This document shows positions 32,101 to 43,671 of a DNA stretch of 64,000 nt, piece by piece. The stretch spans positions 14,612,501 to 14,676,500 of the forward strand of contig NC_092671.1 of the NCBI RefSeq assembly GCF_964355755.1, given 5' to 3'. A program made the translations under genes and the position numbers. Position 1 is the first letter of the stretch; every line of letters starts with the position of its first letter. The notes below the pieces were generated by a model, which was given only the letters and a program-made list of their open reading frames with translations, did not search any database and had not been told where the DNA came from. This stretch comes from Antedon mediterranea (lineage: Eukaryota; Echinodermata; Crinoidea; Comatulida; Antedonidae).

Positions 32101-33584
32101 AGAGTATTTTACAACGCTAAATAAAACGTTTGTAGACTAATCAGTGCAATTATTATTTACAGTTAAACATACAATATAACATATTATATTTAGATTATAC
32201 AAGCATAGCATCAGCCTCCCCACTTTTCCACAAGTTTAGCTTTGTCAGATGTTCAGATTATAAACGTAGGCTTGTACCCCCTTTCCCACACGTTTCGCAT
32301 GACGTTGTTCTAAAATTCCCCTATTGAATTACCCACGTTTCAAGTTTAACTTGATACATCTAGCCTTGCCAGGTTATTAACGATGGAATTAACATACAAA
32401 CCATTTAATGGTTAAAATTATTATTATAAACAAAAGGAATAATAATTTTGCTTTACGTAAGGGCAAAATTCGGTAAATCGCGCGTTATTTCTAGAATGTT
32501 TACTCGATGGTATATAAAGTTGGTTAGAATCTCGGTACTGATTTTAACCACCTGATGTAACCCTGTTTACTAATTAAATTTAGTTAGATAATTAGTTATT
32601 GACAATTAAAACGAATTTAGGTTCAACGATTTGCCCCATATAGGGGTGTTTTCCGATCGTGGTATACACTGTCTAATGGATGTCCTCATGAAAAATACCT
32701 GCACACTAATACAAGGATACTTCGCATCTCCTCCTACGATAATTGTTTTAATAGTAGATTACTGACAGTTGCTTCTCAAACTTTTGTATTAATTAATAAT
32801 TATAAAAAATATAAACGTCGTAGTGGTGTATCGTTACCTGTACGTTACTATTTCAATCGACTATAACAGGGACAGTTTTTTAAAAGTATTATAAATCGTA
32901 AATGTTTTACTGTGTTTAGTGGTATATTATTGATAAGCCTATAAAACAATATTTCGTTACTGACTGGATAGAGAATATATTTAAAAATTGTTCTTCCCAT
33001 CCTCTTCCCCATCCCTCAACTCTAATATATATATATACAAAACACAAATTGGGTTTGTTTAAATGAGTTTAAATAAAAAAATTGGACTCATTTTTAAGAC
33101 GCTGAAATTACTGTGTATTCGAGAACCATCTGTGGACATGACCTATGATACGGTACGCGAGCGAAGCGAGTACCATCTAGTTAATACAATTCTCGCACTT
33201 TTTGGGGAATCATTTCTCGAAGAGTAGTTTACCCCTTTATAAGATTACCTCAAACAAAGGGAATTTCATAGTTAGACCTACTCGCAATCTTAAAAACTTA
33301 CACTCCAATTTAAGAAAAAATAAAAGGAAATACATGTGTAAAATCCTATAAATTTCGGCGCTAGTTTCTTCATTTGATAAATTATACGTTATTTTATTTT
33401 TTAAACTTACCTCTGTTTTAATAATTTTAGACCATGTAGCCGTTGTTGTCAGAGTGACATTTAAAGCGTTGTCTTCGGTAGAATTTTGAACCATTTTGAT
33501 TATGGCAATATTGAGATTCAGTCTTATGCAATACAAAGACAACCTTACCATGGAACACATACCAGCTACAAGATAACGCTTCAT
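29178..33584 (-). CDS. SLC17-family (sialin-like) anion transporter, array copy D
   Basis: Nine exons: 33411-33584, 31779-32012, 31357-31444, 31076-31171, 30800-30933, 30531-30680, 30042-30174, 29482-29723 and 29178-29372. Phases match, giving 481 residues. Helix 1 reads CIRLNLNIAI; the luminal loop has NST and NVT sites; exon 2 has AAYYGYSLSALLGG and RLGGKR; exon 3 has NWSVAHERSTL. Exon 9 reads INAGIQLFGLTIFLLF, with TI shared with copy A, whereas copy E has LI as in B and C. Intron 6 carries a tRNA-derived SINE and intron 1 a ~730-bp repeat, both shared with E. About eight residues differ from copy E. Probable multipass organic-anion carrier; substrate unknown. Confidence 0.9.
30238..30420 (+). 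mobile_element. tRNA-derived SINE with preceding palindrome (copy D)
   Basis: 30274-30340 resembles a tRNA: GAGTGGTCTAATGGTTAGGA (A-box arm), CTGC-ATATCAA-GCAG anticodon-like arm, and a degenerate TTCCGAATCTCGG B-box arm. The tail TTTCTCA...TCATCCTTATCGTTTCAAATTAAT is shared by other copies in this window. Just before it, ACGATTTCGTCGTA and its complement form a stem around an insert of a few bases (30238-30273). It lies in intron 6 of copy D, antisense. Confidence 0.65.
32453..33180. repeat. ~730-bp interspersed repeat, copy 1 (intron 1 of copy D)
   Basis: Begins TTACGTAAGGGCAAAATTCGG and ends in a GC-rich hairpin motif, CGCGAGCGAAGCGAGTACC. Copies B and C lack it in intron 1, so it was inserted before the D/E duplication. 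A second copy lies in E (38721-39429) and an inverted, split copy upstream of E (41644-43449). Class unknown; no coding capacity seen. Confidence 0.65.
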
Positions 33585-33665
33585 ATTGGCGTTGTATGGT
33601 GCATGCAACACTCCTGCTGCTCATTATATAGCCGCTAACTTATAAATGCCACACTGGAAGAGAAA

Positions 33666-34180
33666 AAAGGTCAAATTTTTAATATAGTCTTTCAATAGAA
33701 AATAGATTTACAAAGTCTATATTGTACAGTAGCTATTATGACTTTCTATACACTCTGTTTTCTACTCAATACTATCGCCACCCTCTATTAATTCACAAGC
33801 CTTTTTATTTTATTCATGTTCACTTAGGCAGCGCTCGCCTGATCTATCTATCTTTGTCCAAGTACCTTCACTTGCACTGATATCAGGGCTAGTGTTTGCA
33901 TTTAGATTTATAAATAATATAAACACATTAGACAAAGAAAATTAATTCTAAATATTATATATATATTCAGTATATCACCGCCCGGTGATATACTGAAATT
34001 TAATTAATTAATTTGAAACGATCGATAAAGATGAGGAAATCTGTGAGAATGAGAAAAAGTCGCCCCAACCGAGACTCGAATGTATATATATATGAGATCA
34101 TGTTCCGAATATGAGCACTGTTTCTATAATTTACAGTATGATTTATAATATAATTTACACAGTGCTACGCAACATCATTG

Positions 34181-34212
<32 letters not shown>
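33666..34212. repeat. Intergenic between copies D and E: SINE remnant and TA microsatellite
   Basis: 33967-33998 is a 15-bp-arm palindrome (TTCAGTATATCACCG / CGGTGATATACTGAA). It continues on the minus strand into the tRNA-SINE tail and head remnant up to about 34080 (GTCGCCCCAACCGAGACTCG). A TA microsatellite at about 34184-34213 marks the junction of the segmental duplication. No gene is seen. Confidence 0.6.
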
Positions 34213-34217
<5 letters not shown>

Positions 34218-34265
34218 ATACAAATTTACCATGGAACACATTCCAGCTACAAGATAACGCTTCAT
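34213..34265 (-). pseudogene. SLC17 exon 1 stub at duplication junction
   Basis: Minus-strand sequence for the first ~16 codons of exon 1 (MKRYLVAGMCSMV) preceded by the same upstream DNA as copies B and C. It breaks off into a TA microsatellite, with a few bases missing relative to copy B. No splice donor or further exons follow. It is the truncated end of the duplicated block. Confidence 0.85.
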
Positions 34266-35393
34266 ATTGGCGATGTTGTATGGTGCCAACAACAAACACT
34301 CCTGCTGCTCGTTATTATAGACGCTAACTTAGAATTGCCACAATGGAAGAGTAGAGGTCAAATTTTATTATTGACGGTTTAATTTGTGTTTTCAATACAC
34401 CTACGCGTCGATTTTTAAGCAGTTATATCGTTTGCATGCATTGATGAATTTGAATAATATATATAACAATAGTCTTTCAATGAAAAATAGATATACAAAG
34501 CCTATATTATACAGTAGCTAATCTGACATTCTTTTTCTTAAAATAAGTTTATTTCAATAAAAAGTTAAATAGCTCCAAAACCTATGTTTAGTTTATACAC
34601 ATGATTTATTTTAACATTTCTTCTTGTAGACAATTATGATGATATGTTTATACACATTTATTTTTTTATAAATCTATAAAATACAATTATAATTTAATTT
34701 GAATGCAATTAGTTCAACTAATAATTCGTTGTTTCTTATAATTTTATCTTTTACTTTGGGTTTGTTCTCTTTTCTGTCTGTGTTTGCCACATTATTGTAT
34801 CTCGTTATTATTTGCATTATATTATGTAATAAATGCTTTATACAAATTCATGAATGCTTTATACAAATTCATGAATGTTCTATTCTCTTTTTGCTGATTC
34901 TTCATTCACATGGTATTCTAATTCTCTTAATGTAGTGATTTCAAAACAAAACAAAGACCAACAATTGTCGATTTCTTTCCAAGTCTCTCAACAATACGAA
35001 CTCGAAGAATTTAGCCTAAATAAACATGAAGACGGCTGCAGTCACCAACAATTATATGCTTATATACTATATACAACTAAGATATATTGTCGCCCTATAC
35101 ATACATATATATATATATATATATATTTAAATTTTTTTGTTGAATATGTCATTTTATTGTCACATAATATTTATTCACTTTTACAAAAAAACTTGAAAAA
35201 ATGTAATTTAAAGCAAAAAATACTTAACTTACTAGTTTTTGGGTCAAATTAACCTTTTATTTTTTTCTCTTTACAAGCGAAATTATTGGTTATCCGCACT
35301 TAGCGGATAACCCCTTGTTATTTTTTTTTTTAGCATGTGCTCTTCATTTTCGACACTTTCTTTAGGCCACAAACTTAATAACCTTCTCGACAG
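34266..35393. other. Intergenic downstream of copy E, duplicate of the C-D interval
   Basis: Near-identical to 28041-29177, including the 23-bp tandem pair (about 34833-34875), the TA microsatellite (35105-35127) and the GGTTATCCGC hairpin (35288-35312). No gene is supported. Confidence 0.55.
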
Positions 35394-38300
35394 TCACTCT
35401 TCAGTATCAACAACTTCGGCGGAAGTATCGTTTATAGAATTATAAGATTTCATTTCTTGTTTGGATATGTTTTCTTCGATGGAATGAAACTGCTCCTCTG
35501 CTTTTGCAAACAACAAAAATATCAACAGTCCAAACAACTGTATTCCCGCAATTATCTTAAACATCAAGTACCACTGATCATGTGTGTTCTGAAAATTAAT
35601 AATAATAATAATATGGTAAGGAACTAAATGGATATGAACAGAATAGGTTCCTTTAATGTAAGCCTACAATACAGTGATTAATATTAGCAAACTATACCTT
35701 TATCTTTAATAATGCGGCAAATAATGATGTCCCAATAAACCCAGTACTACCTCCTAAACATGACATGATTCCTACGATCACTGATGAATAATGTTTCGTT
35801 ATGTCCAATACGTTCGCTATGAAACACGTATTAAAACATCCTAGTAACCCGAATGCTAGTATTAGCATAATCGGACATACTATAGCATTGTCTCTGAAAA
35901 ATCCTATACAAATAAGTAGGAAAGCAGATAACCCCATACCTAAGAAATAGAAATATCATATTAGTAAATTATTCTCATTCTTGGTTGTCATTCTAATTCT
36001 GAAACACTATTATGATACAATGTCAATACAAATACGAACCCATAGACAAGACATTTGGACATCCAAATATAGGTATCGTTCACTACAACTTAGTATTTGT
36101 ATTCAAGTTGTTATTATATCCATGTGTCGTATGTGAAAGTAAACTTTGTTTTTGTCTAAATGCTTGATAATACTCAATTATTATAAGGCTTAAATTAATT
36201 ATAATATAACTTCCTAAAATGAGTGACGTTTTCCATAATAAATCTATGAACGTTTACTGAGAATTGTGAACAGTTTCCTTGCTTGCAAAATTGTCAACAT
36301 TTCACGGCGAATGAAGAAGTCAGCACATACACCAGATAGTAGGCCAAATAAGCATTCCGCAATACCTAGAATCGACATAAGCCACCCAATCTGTAAAATG
36401 TAAGGTATATATAATAATATTATATAATCGAATTTGAACTAAACACTGACGATTTCGTCGTATATACGACGAAATCGTGAGTGGTCTAATGGTTAGGACA
36501 TCTGCATATCAAGCAGGAACGTTCCGAATCTCGGTTGGGGCGGCATTTTCTCACATTCTCAAAGATTTTCTCATCCTTATCGTTTCAAATTAATATTCAT
36601 TATATCCCCGGCCGGCTAGAATTCTTCTATGCTCATGTAACGTATTACAATATAGGCCTTTGTCACAACAACCAGATTGTCACCGTCGACTCTTATTTTC
36701 ATTTTTCAAAAATACGTTATCTATTATAGACTTACCGTTTTTAAATTAAATCCTAAGACTTCTGAGATAAAGATCGGTGCTTCAGTAATAAGAAAAGTAA
36801 AACTAAAAACGTTGCTAGTGTAAGCAATCACTACCGCCCAAACAGCTGATGACTTCAGCATACTTAACCATGGAACCGATATTTTCTATATGACAAAAAA
36901 CCCGATTTAAAATTGTTATTTTTATATATCTTATTTTATGTTTGCTATAATTAGGCCTATCAGACTGATCACTTTACATACAACTTCATACAAAGATATA
37001 AACCGTACCTTATTTTTCTCTCCATCTTCAGTGTCAAACCCTTTTAAGTATTCGACCTCGTTACTCGATATACACGGATCTTCATCAGGAGTTTCGTAAA
37101 TTATGAAAGTCCATAATATTGCAGTAACAGATCCAAAGGCACCTAAATAAAATTAAATTGTTGCCAATTTCAGGGGTGTAAACGTTACCTCCTAATATGA
37201 GGAGGTAATGTCAATAATAGTTTGTTTCACTTTAAACAATAAATAAAAATAAGTAAAATACAAAAATAATATTGTTCAAGTTACTGTATGTATAAAATGA
37301 CAACGGCCATCCACCGAGTTTGTATGCAGAACAAATCCAAACAGACATTGGGTTACAGATAACCTCAGCTAAAGCCATACCTGTATAAAAAGAACGTTCA
37401 ACGATTTGGTGTGAATAACAAGTGAATGAAGAAAAATTATCGGTCACAATGACATCGTATAACTTTATTTCTAAATTAAGGACATAATAGCCATGTGGAA
37501 CGTGTAATATATTACGTTGATGACAGCTAACGATCGCAAACATATTACTGTATTAAGCTTTAATGTCTATTTACCGAAATAGCCAATGGACACAAGTGTA
37601 CTTCGTTCATGTGGAACAGACCAGTTTGCCAGTATACCCAACATTGCCGGATTGTGTAATCCCTGAAATTAAATGTTTTCTTTTGGTTTTTGTGGTCATA
37701 ACTTACAGTGAATTGTAAATGCTATAAACGCTATAACGCCATGCGTCTAAATGTAAATGAAAGCTAAAAAGAAGTACAGTATGGCATCAATATGAAATAA
37801 ATGCTAACCTTAGTCTAGGTTCTAGACGGAGTTTTGACTTAATGCTAGTAAAAAAAAAAATATTGTTTCATACGTATGTTGCTTAATCTTGTATTTTCAG
37901 ACAAAAATTAAAAAACCGAGTGGTGGACTAACATAAGAAAGACAATAACTATAGACTTGAGGCAAGTCTATACTAACCTGTGCAATGCCGTCTAGTACAC
38001 GTAGAACTATTAGAAGATTACTGCTAACTCCAGCTGACCAAGGTATCAGTGCTGTAAGAATACTTGACGAAAGAAGTGAAAATAGAATAACTCGTTTTCC
38101 ACCAAGTCTGTGCGTCACCATTCCTCCAAGAAGTGCTGATAGGCTATACCCATAGTAAGCAGCACCAAGTATCATTTGACGTGTTTTTTCATCCCAGGCG
38201 TATCTTGGGATCTATTGACAGTAACAAAATTGGTTTAAAAAGGTCACGCATGTCATCCTTCTGTAGTGATACCGTACGTATACCCATCATGCATGTGGAG

Positions 38301-39831
38301 AGTATTTTACAACGCTAAATAAAACGTTTGTAGACTAATCAGTGCAATTATTATTTACAGTTAAACATACAATATAACATATTATATTTAGATTATACAA
38401 GCATAGCATCAGCCTCCCCACTTTTCCACAAGTTTAGCTTTGTCAGATGTTCAGATTATAAACGTAGGATTGTACCCACTTTCCCACACGTTTCGCATGA
38501 CGTTGTTCTAAAATGGTAGGTACCCCCGCATCCCCTATTGAATTACCCACGTTTCAAGTTTAACTTGATACATCTAGCCTTGCCAGGTTATTAACGATGG
38601 AATTAACATACAAACCATTTAATGGTTAAAATTATTATTTCTTTTGTTTATTTGAATTAATGATTAATTCAAATAAACAAAAGGAATAATAATTTTGCTT
38701 TGAAGCTTCTATATATAAATTTACGTAAGGGCAAAATTCGGTAAATCGCGCGTTATTTCTAGAATGTTTACTCGATGGTATATAAAGTTGGTTAGAATCT
38801 CGGTACTGATTTTAACCACCTGATGTAACCCATGTTTACTAATTAAATTTAGTTAGATAATTAGTTATTGACAATTAAAACGAATTTAGGTTCAACGATT
38901 TGCCCCATATAGGGGTGTTTTCCGATCGTGGTATACACTGTCTAAGATGGATGTCCTCATGAAAAATACCTGCATACTAATACGAGGATACTTCGTATCT
39001 CCTTCTACGATAATTGTTTTAATAGTAGATTACTGACAGTTGCTTCTCAAACGTTTGTATTAATTAATAATTATAAAAAATATAAACGTCGTAGTAGTGT
39101 ATCGTTACCTGTACGTTACTATTTCAATCGACTATAACAGGGACAGTTTTAAAAAAGTATTATAAATCGTAAATGTTTTACTGTGTTTAGTGGTATATTA
39201 TTGATAAGCCTATAAAACAATATTTCGTTACTGACTGGATAGAGAATATATTTAAAAATTGTTCTTCCCATCCTCTTCCCCATCCCTCAACTCTAATATA
39301 TATATACAAAACACAAATTGGGTTTGTTTAAATGAGTTTAAATAAAAAATTGGACTCATTTTTAAGACGCTGAAATTACTGTGTATTCGAGAACCATCTG
39401 TGGACACGACCTATGATACGGTACGCGAGAATACAATTCTCGCACTTTTTGGGGAATCATTTCTCGAAGAGTAGTTTACCCCTTTATAAGATTACCTCAA
39501 ACAAAGGGAATTTCATAGTTAGACCTACTCGAAATCTTAAAAACTTACACTCCAATTTAAGACAAAATAAAAGGAAATACATGTGTAAAATCCTATAAAT
39601 TTCGGCGCTAGTTTCTTCATTTGATAAATTATACGTTATTTTATTTTTTAAACTTACCTCTGTTTTAATAATTTTAGACCATGTAGCCGTTGTTGTCAGA
39701 GTGACATTTAAAGCGTTGTCTTCGGTAGAATTTTGAACCATTTTGATTATGGCAATATTGAGATTCAGTCTTATGCAATACAAAGACAACCTTACCATGG
39801 AACACATACCAGCTATAAGATAACGCTTCAT
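35394..39831 (-). CDS. SLC17-family (sialin-like) anion transporter, array copy E
   Basis: Nine exons: 39658-39831, 37978-38211, 37575-37662, 37285-37380, 37009-37142, 36736-36885, 36258-36390, 35698-35939 and 35394-35588. Phases match, giving 481 residues. Nearly identical to copy D; differences include YLIAG for YLVAG, GIAQ for GMAQ, GMALAEV for GVALAEV, VCPIM for VCLIM and FFIRR for LFIRR. Exon 9 carries the B/C-like version (IIAGIQLFGLLIF). All splice sites and the frame are intact. Its upstream side is heavily rebuilt: a long-TIR element lies only about 230 bp from the start codon, so its promoter may differ from that of D. Probable multipass anion carrier; substrate unknown. Confidence 0.9.
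36449..36620 (+). mobile_element. tRNA-derived SINE with perfect palindrome (copy E)
   Basis: Duplicate of the SINE in copy D. Here the preceding palindrome is perfect over 30 bases (36449-36478, arms ACGATTTCGTCGTAT), because the few-base insert found in copy D is absent. Confidence 0.65.
38721..39429. repeat. ~730-bp interspersed repeat, copy 2 (intron 1 of copy E)
   Basis: Matches 32453-33180 but ends at GTACGCGAG, lacking the final CGAAGCGAGTACCATCTAG hairpin half present in copy D. Just upstream, 38630-38690 carries an extra inverted pair (TTTGTTTATTTGAATTAAT / complement) not seen in D. Confidence 0.65.
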
Positions 39832-40061
39832 ATTGGCGTTGTATGGTGCATGCAACACTCCTGCTGCTCATTATATAGCCGCTAACTTATAAATGCCACA
39901 CTGGAAGAGAAAAAAGGTCAAATTTTTAATATTGACCTTTCATCTACGTCGCGGTTAGTCTTTCAATAGAAAATAGATTTACAAAGTCTATATTGTACAG
40001 TAACTATTATGACTTTCTATACACTCTGTTTTCTACTCAATACTATCGTCACCCTCTATTA

Positions 40062-41390
40062 TAGCCTGGGTGCAGTACAAATTTTGCGGGAAAAAAGTAT
40101 AGGAAAATTTTTTTCTTTTTTTTCTTATAGAGTATACCATATAGAATGGCAGAAAAAAAATCCCCATCCCAGGGTCTTGGGGAAAATTTTTTACGGCACT
40201 TTTAAATTTTGGCCTATATAACACACACAAATGCCTATTAACACACACAAATACCTATATATAGGGGATAGGGAAAACCAATTCACATTTTTTTTTACTT
40301 GGAGTTGTGTTATGATGATTAAAATTTGCTGAGGCTTACTTTAATAACTACTTCTCATAGTAGTTGATAAATCGAGTCGATAACAATGACATCATCATGC
40401 CAGAATCCAATATGGCGTCCAATTTGGCGGAAAAAAGAGGGCATTGCTAAACCCCCAAAAACCCTTGCAAACCTAAAAAAAAGCATAGCAAACCCCACCG
40501 AACCAACATAAAAGTGATTGAATCATATAGTGTACGACCCACTGGGTATATCCATGTAAAAAAAAAAATTAAATTTTTACTGTTAACTACTTATTTTTGG
40601 GATAAAACATCATTTTTTGGTCAAAAATGATTGCTAAACCCTGCAAACCTCCAAAAAAACATAGCAAACCCCACCGAACCAACATAATAAAAGTGATTGA
40701 ATCATGTAGTGTACGACCCACTGGGTATATCCATGTTTTAAAAAAATAAAATTTCTACTGTTAACTACTTATTTTTGGGGTAAAACATCATTTTTTGGTA
40801 AAAAATGATTGCTAATTTTTAACCAAAAAATGATGTTTTATCCCCAAAATAAGTAGTTAACAGTAGAAATTTTAATTTTTTTTTAGATGGACATACCCAG
40901 TGGTTCGTACACTCCATGATTCAATCACTTTTATGTCGGTTCGGTGGGGTTTTCTATGTTTTTTTTTTAGGTTTCCAGGGGTTTGCGGGGGTTTAGCAAT
41001 ACCCTGTTTTTCTCGCCAAATTGGACGCCATATTGGATTCTGGCATGATGATGTCATCGTATCGACTTGATTTATCAACTACTATGAGAAGTAGTTATTA
41101 AAGTAAGCCTCTACTAATTTTAATCATTAAAACACAACTGCAAGTAACAAAAACTGTTAATTGATTTTCCCTATCCCCTATATATAGGTATTTGTGTATG
41201 TTAATAGGAATTTGTGTGTGTTATATAGGCCAAAATTTAAAAGTGCCATAAAAAATTTTCCCCAAGACCCTGGGATGGAGATTTTTTTTCGGACATTCTA
41301 TATGGTATACTCTATTAGAAAAACCCCAAAAAAATTTTCCTATACTTTTTTCCCGCAAATGTGTATAATAATTGTTCTGCACCCAGGCTA
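40062..41390. mobile_element. DNA transposon with very long terminal inverted repeats, TTA target duplication
   Basis: The left end TAGCCTGGGTGCAG and right end CTGCACCCAGGCTA are complementary. The inversion continues for roughly 500-600 bp per arm (for example CCCCATCCCAGGGTCTTGGG versus CCCAAGACCCTGGGATGG). TTA flanks both ends (40059-40061, 41391-41393). The matching spot upstream of copy D (33780-33795) has one TTA and no element, which gives the empty site. A 3-bp TWA duplication suits PIF/Harbinger. The arms contain a repeated block (TGATTGAATCATxTAGTGTACGACCCACTG, twice). No transposase frame is seen, so it is non-autonomous. Confidence 0.88.
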
Positions 41391-41643
41391 TTAATTCACC
41401 AGCCTCGTGCCTCTTTTAAGTTGTATTTTTTTTTATTCATGTTCACTCAGGCAGCGCTTGCCTGACTATCTATACCTTCACTTGCACTGATATCAGGGCT
41501 AGTGTTTGCCTTTAGATTTATATATATTATATATAAACACATTAGGCAAAGAACATTAATTCTAAATGTAAATATATATATAAACAAATCAGGCAAAGAA
41601 CATTAATTCTAAACCGCCCGGTGGTATACTGAAATTTAATTAA

Positions 41644-43449
41644 CTAGATGGCACGCTCGCTTCGCTCGCGTACCATCTAGGTCGTGCCCACAGATGGTTC
41701 TCGAATACACAGTATTTCCAGCGAGAAAAAAATGGAGATTTCAAATGTACGTACCGCAGGACTATAATACATTGTCGTTTACAGAAACGAATAAATATAC
41801 ACAATGATTTATGTAGTCAACCAAAATTAGCACCCTGGGAATTACTTCCGAGAGAGAAACAAAATGAGTCAAATTTTTTTATTTGGACTCATTTAAACAA
41901 ACCCAATTTGTGTTTTGTATGTAACATTAAGGGTTGAGGGATGGGGGAAGAAGATAGGTACAAAGAGGAAACATTTTAAAATATATTCTTATCCACTCAG
42001 TAACGAAATATTGTTTTAATGTTTTATAGGCCTATAAATAATATACCACTAAATACAGTAAAACATTTACGATTTAATACGGTACTTTGTTAAAACTCTC
42101 ACTGTCATAGTCGATTGAAATAGTAAAGTACATGTAACGATACACCACTACGACGTTTATATATTTTTAAATTATTAATTAATACAAACGTTGAGAAGCA
42201 ACTGTCAGTAATAACGTTTATTTATTTGTATATTATATGTTTATAATCTAACAGTAGGGCCTACCTACACTCACAGTAATAAAGTTTATTTGTATATATT
42301 TTTATATTACATCTAACAGTACCAACACTCACAGTAAGAAATTTGCGATTCAAATTGGGATCAAAAGTGGTTAATACCTTAACAGTATTGTACAGCATTG
42401 CAATACTATTTATGTTTATTCTCCAAGGGGGCCCATAAATCTAAATCTATACCTCTATGGTTAAACCAAATAATTTGGAATGTTTATTTGTATATTATAT
42501 GTTTATAATCTAACAGTAGGGCCTACCCACACTCACAGTAATAAAGTTTATTTGTATATATTTTTATATTACATCTAACAGTACCAACACTCACAGTAAG
42601 AAATTTGCGATTCAAATTGCGATCAAAAGTGGTTAATACCTTAACAGTATTGTACAGCATTGCAATACTATTTATGTTTATTCTCCAAGGGGGCCCATAA
42701 ATCTAAATCTATACCTCTATGGTTAAACCAAATAATTTGGAATGTTTATTTGTATATTATATGTTTATAATCTAACAGTAGGGCCTACCCACACTCACAG
42801 TAATAAAGTTTATTTGTATATATTTTTATATTACATCTAACAGTACCAACACTCACAGTAAGAAATTTGCGATTCAAATTGCGATCAAAAGTGGTTAATA
42901 CCTTAACAGTATTGTACAGCATTGCAATACTATTTATGTTTATTCTCCAAGGGGGCCCATAAATCTAAATCTATACCTGTATGGTTAAACCAAATAATTT
43001 GGAATGTTCCATTCATCACAAATCAATACATTTGTATAATCGTATATTAAATCTATCAAAATAGTATTTTTTAAAGAAAATCGGCCTGTCTTCAACATTA
43101 TGATGGTGTACTCTAGCTGTTCAACCGGTTTTCAGCTATTAAAAACAATTATCGTAGGAGGAGATAGAAAAATGCGAAGCCTCCTCGCATTTTTTTGGTG
43201 GGTATTTTTCAAGATGGACATCCATTAGACAGTGTATACCACGATCGGAAAACACCCCTATTTGGGGCAAATCGTTGAACCTAAATTCGTTTTAATCGTC
43301 AATAACTAATTATCTAACTCAATTTAATTAGTAAACAGGGTTACATCAGGCGGTTAAAATCAGTACCGAAAGTACGAACCAACTTTACATACCATCGAGT
43401 GAAAATTCTAGAAGTAAGGCGCGATTTACCGAATTTTGCCCTTACGTAA
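41644..43449. repeat. Inverted copy of the ~730-bp repeat, split by tandem array
   Basis: 41644-42210 is the reverse complement of about 32757-33180, and 43133-43449 of about 32453-32760. The two halves are separated by about 920 bp containing three 262-bp tandem units. Relative to the copies in D and E the whole is inverted. The first half also carries the hairpin motif CGCTCGCTTCGCTCGCG. Confidence 0.75.
42221..43006. repeat. Three tandem units of 262 bp
   Basis: Units 42221-42482, 42483-42744 and 42745-43006 are almost identical; units 2 and 3 differ by very few bases. Each begins TTTATTTGTATATTATATG and holds two related sub-blocks (TCTAACAGTA...CACTCACAGTAA) and the GC-rich mark CCAAGGGGGCCC. 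No coding capacity; looks like a young minisatellite. Confidence 0.92.
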
Positions 43450-43454
43450 ATTTA

Positions 43455-43583
43455 TATATAGATTAATTTTATACGATAAAGATAAGGAAATCTGAGAGAA
43501 TGAGAAAAAGTCGCCCCAACCGAGACTCGAACTCGGACCGCCTGCTTGATATGAAGATGTCCTAACCATTAGACCACTGGGGC
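43455..43583 (-). mobile_element. tRNA-derived SINE, best-preserved head
   Basis: 43513-43583 on the minus strand has a 71-base tRNA-like head. The acceptor arms GCCCCAG / TTGGGGC pair over seven positions, the A box is TGGTCTAATGGTTAGG, and the B box is GAGTTCGAGTC with a paired T arm. The anticodon arm (TCTTC-ATATCAA-GCAGG) does not pair fully and the loop would read ATC, so it is not a credible functional tRNA. A GTCGCCCC...TCTCATTCTC tail leads to the left. A partial second copy lies at 43672-43765. Confidence 0.65.
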
Positions 43584-43671
43584 TTTCATGGTATTGTTCG
43601 AACTCGATTGGATAGCGACTCTTTAACATTCTCGGCGTGTATAAACACATTAGGCAATGAACATTAATTCG

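Larger units (their letters stand above)
28001..33665. repeat. Segmental duplication unit 1 (exon-1 end of copy C through copy D)
   Basis: This block matches 34226 to about 39905 almost base for base, in the same orientation, including intergenic DNA, introns and inserted repeats. The block begins inside exon 1 of copy C. Differences are mostly single substitutions and small indels. It is therefore a recent tandem duplication. Confidence 0.85.
34226..39905. repeat. Segmental duplication unit 2 (exon-1 stub through copy E)
   Basis: Partner of the block at 28001-33665, with an initial coordinate offset of 6225 bp that changes by small indels. It includes the 28.4-29.1 kb intergenic sequence, gene copy E and its introns. 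Confidence 0.85.

Noticed and set aside
42221-43006. CRISPR-like array
   Set aside because: Units are 262 bp long, contiguous and identical throughout, with no unique spacers; the setting is an animal genome.
43513-43583. Functional tRNA gene on the minus strand
   Set aside because: The anticodon stem does not pair, the loop would read ATC, and the sequence is joined to a repeated SINE tail.
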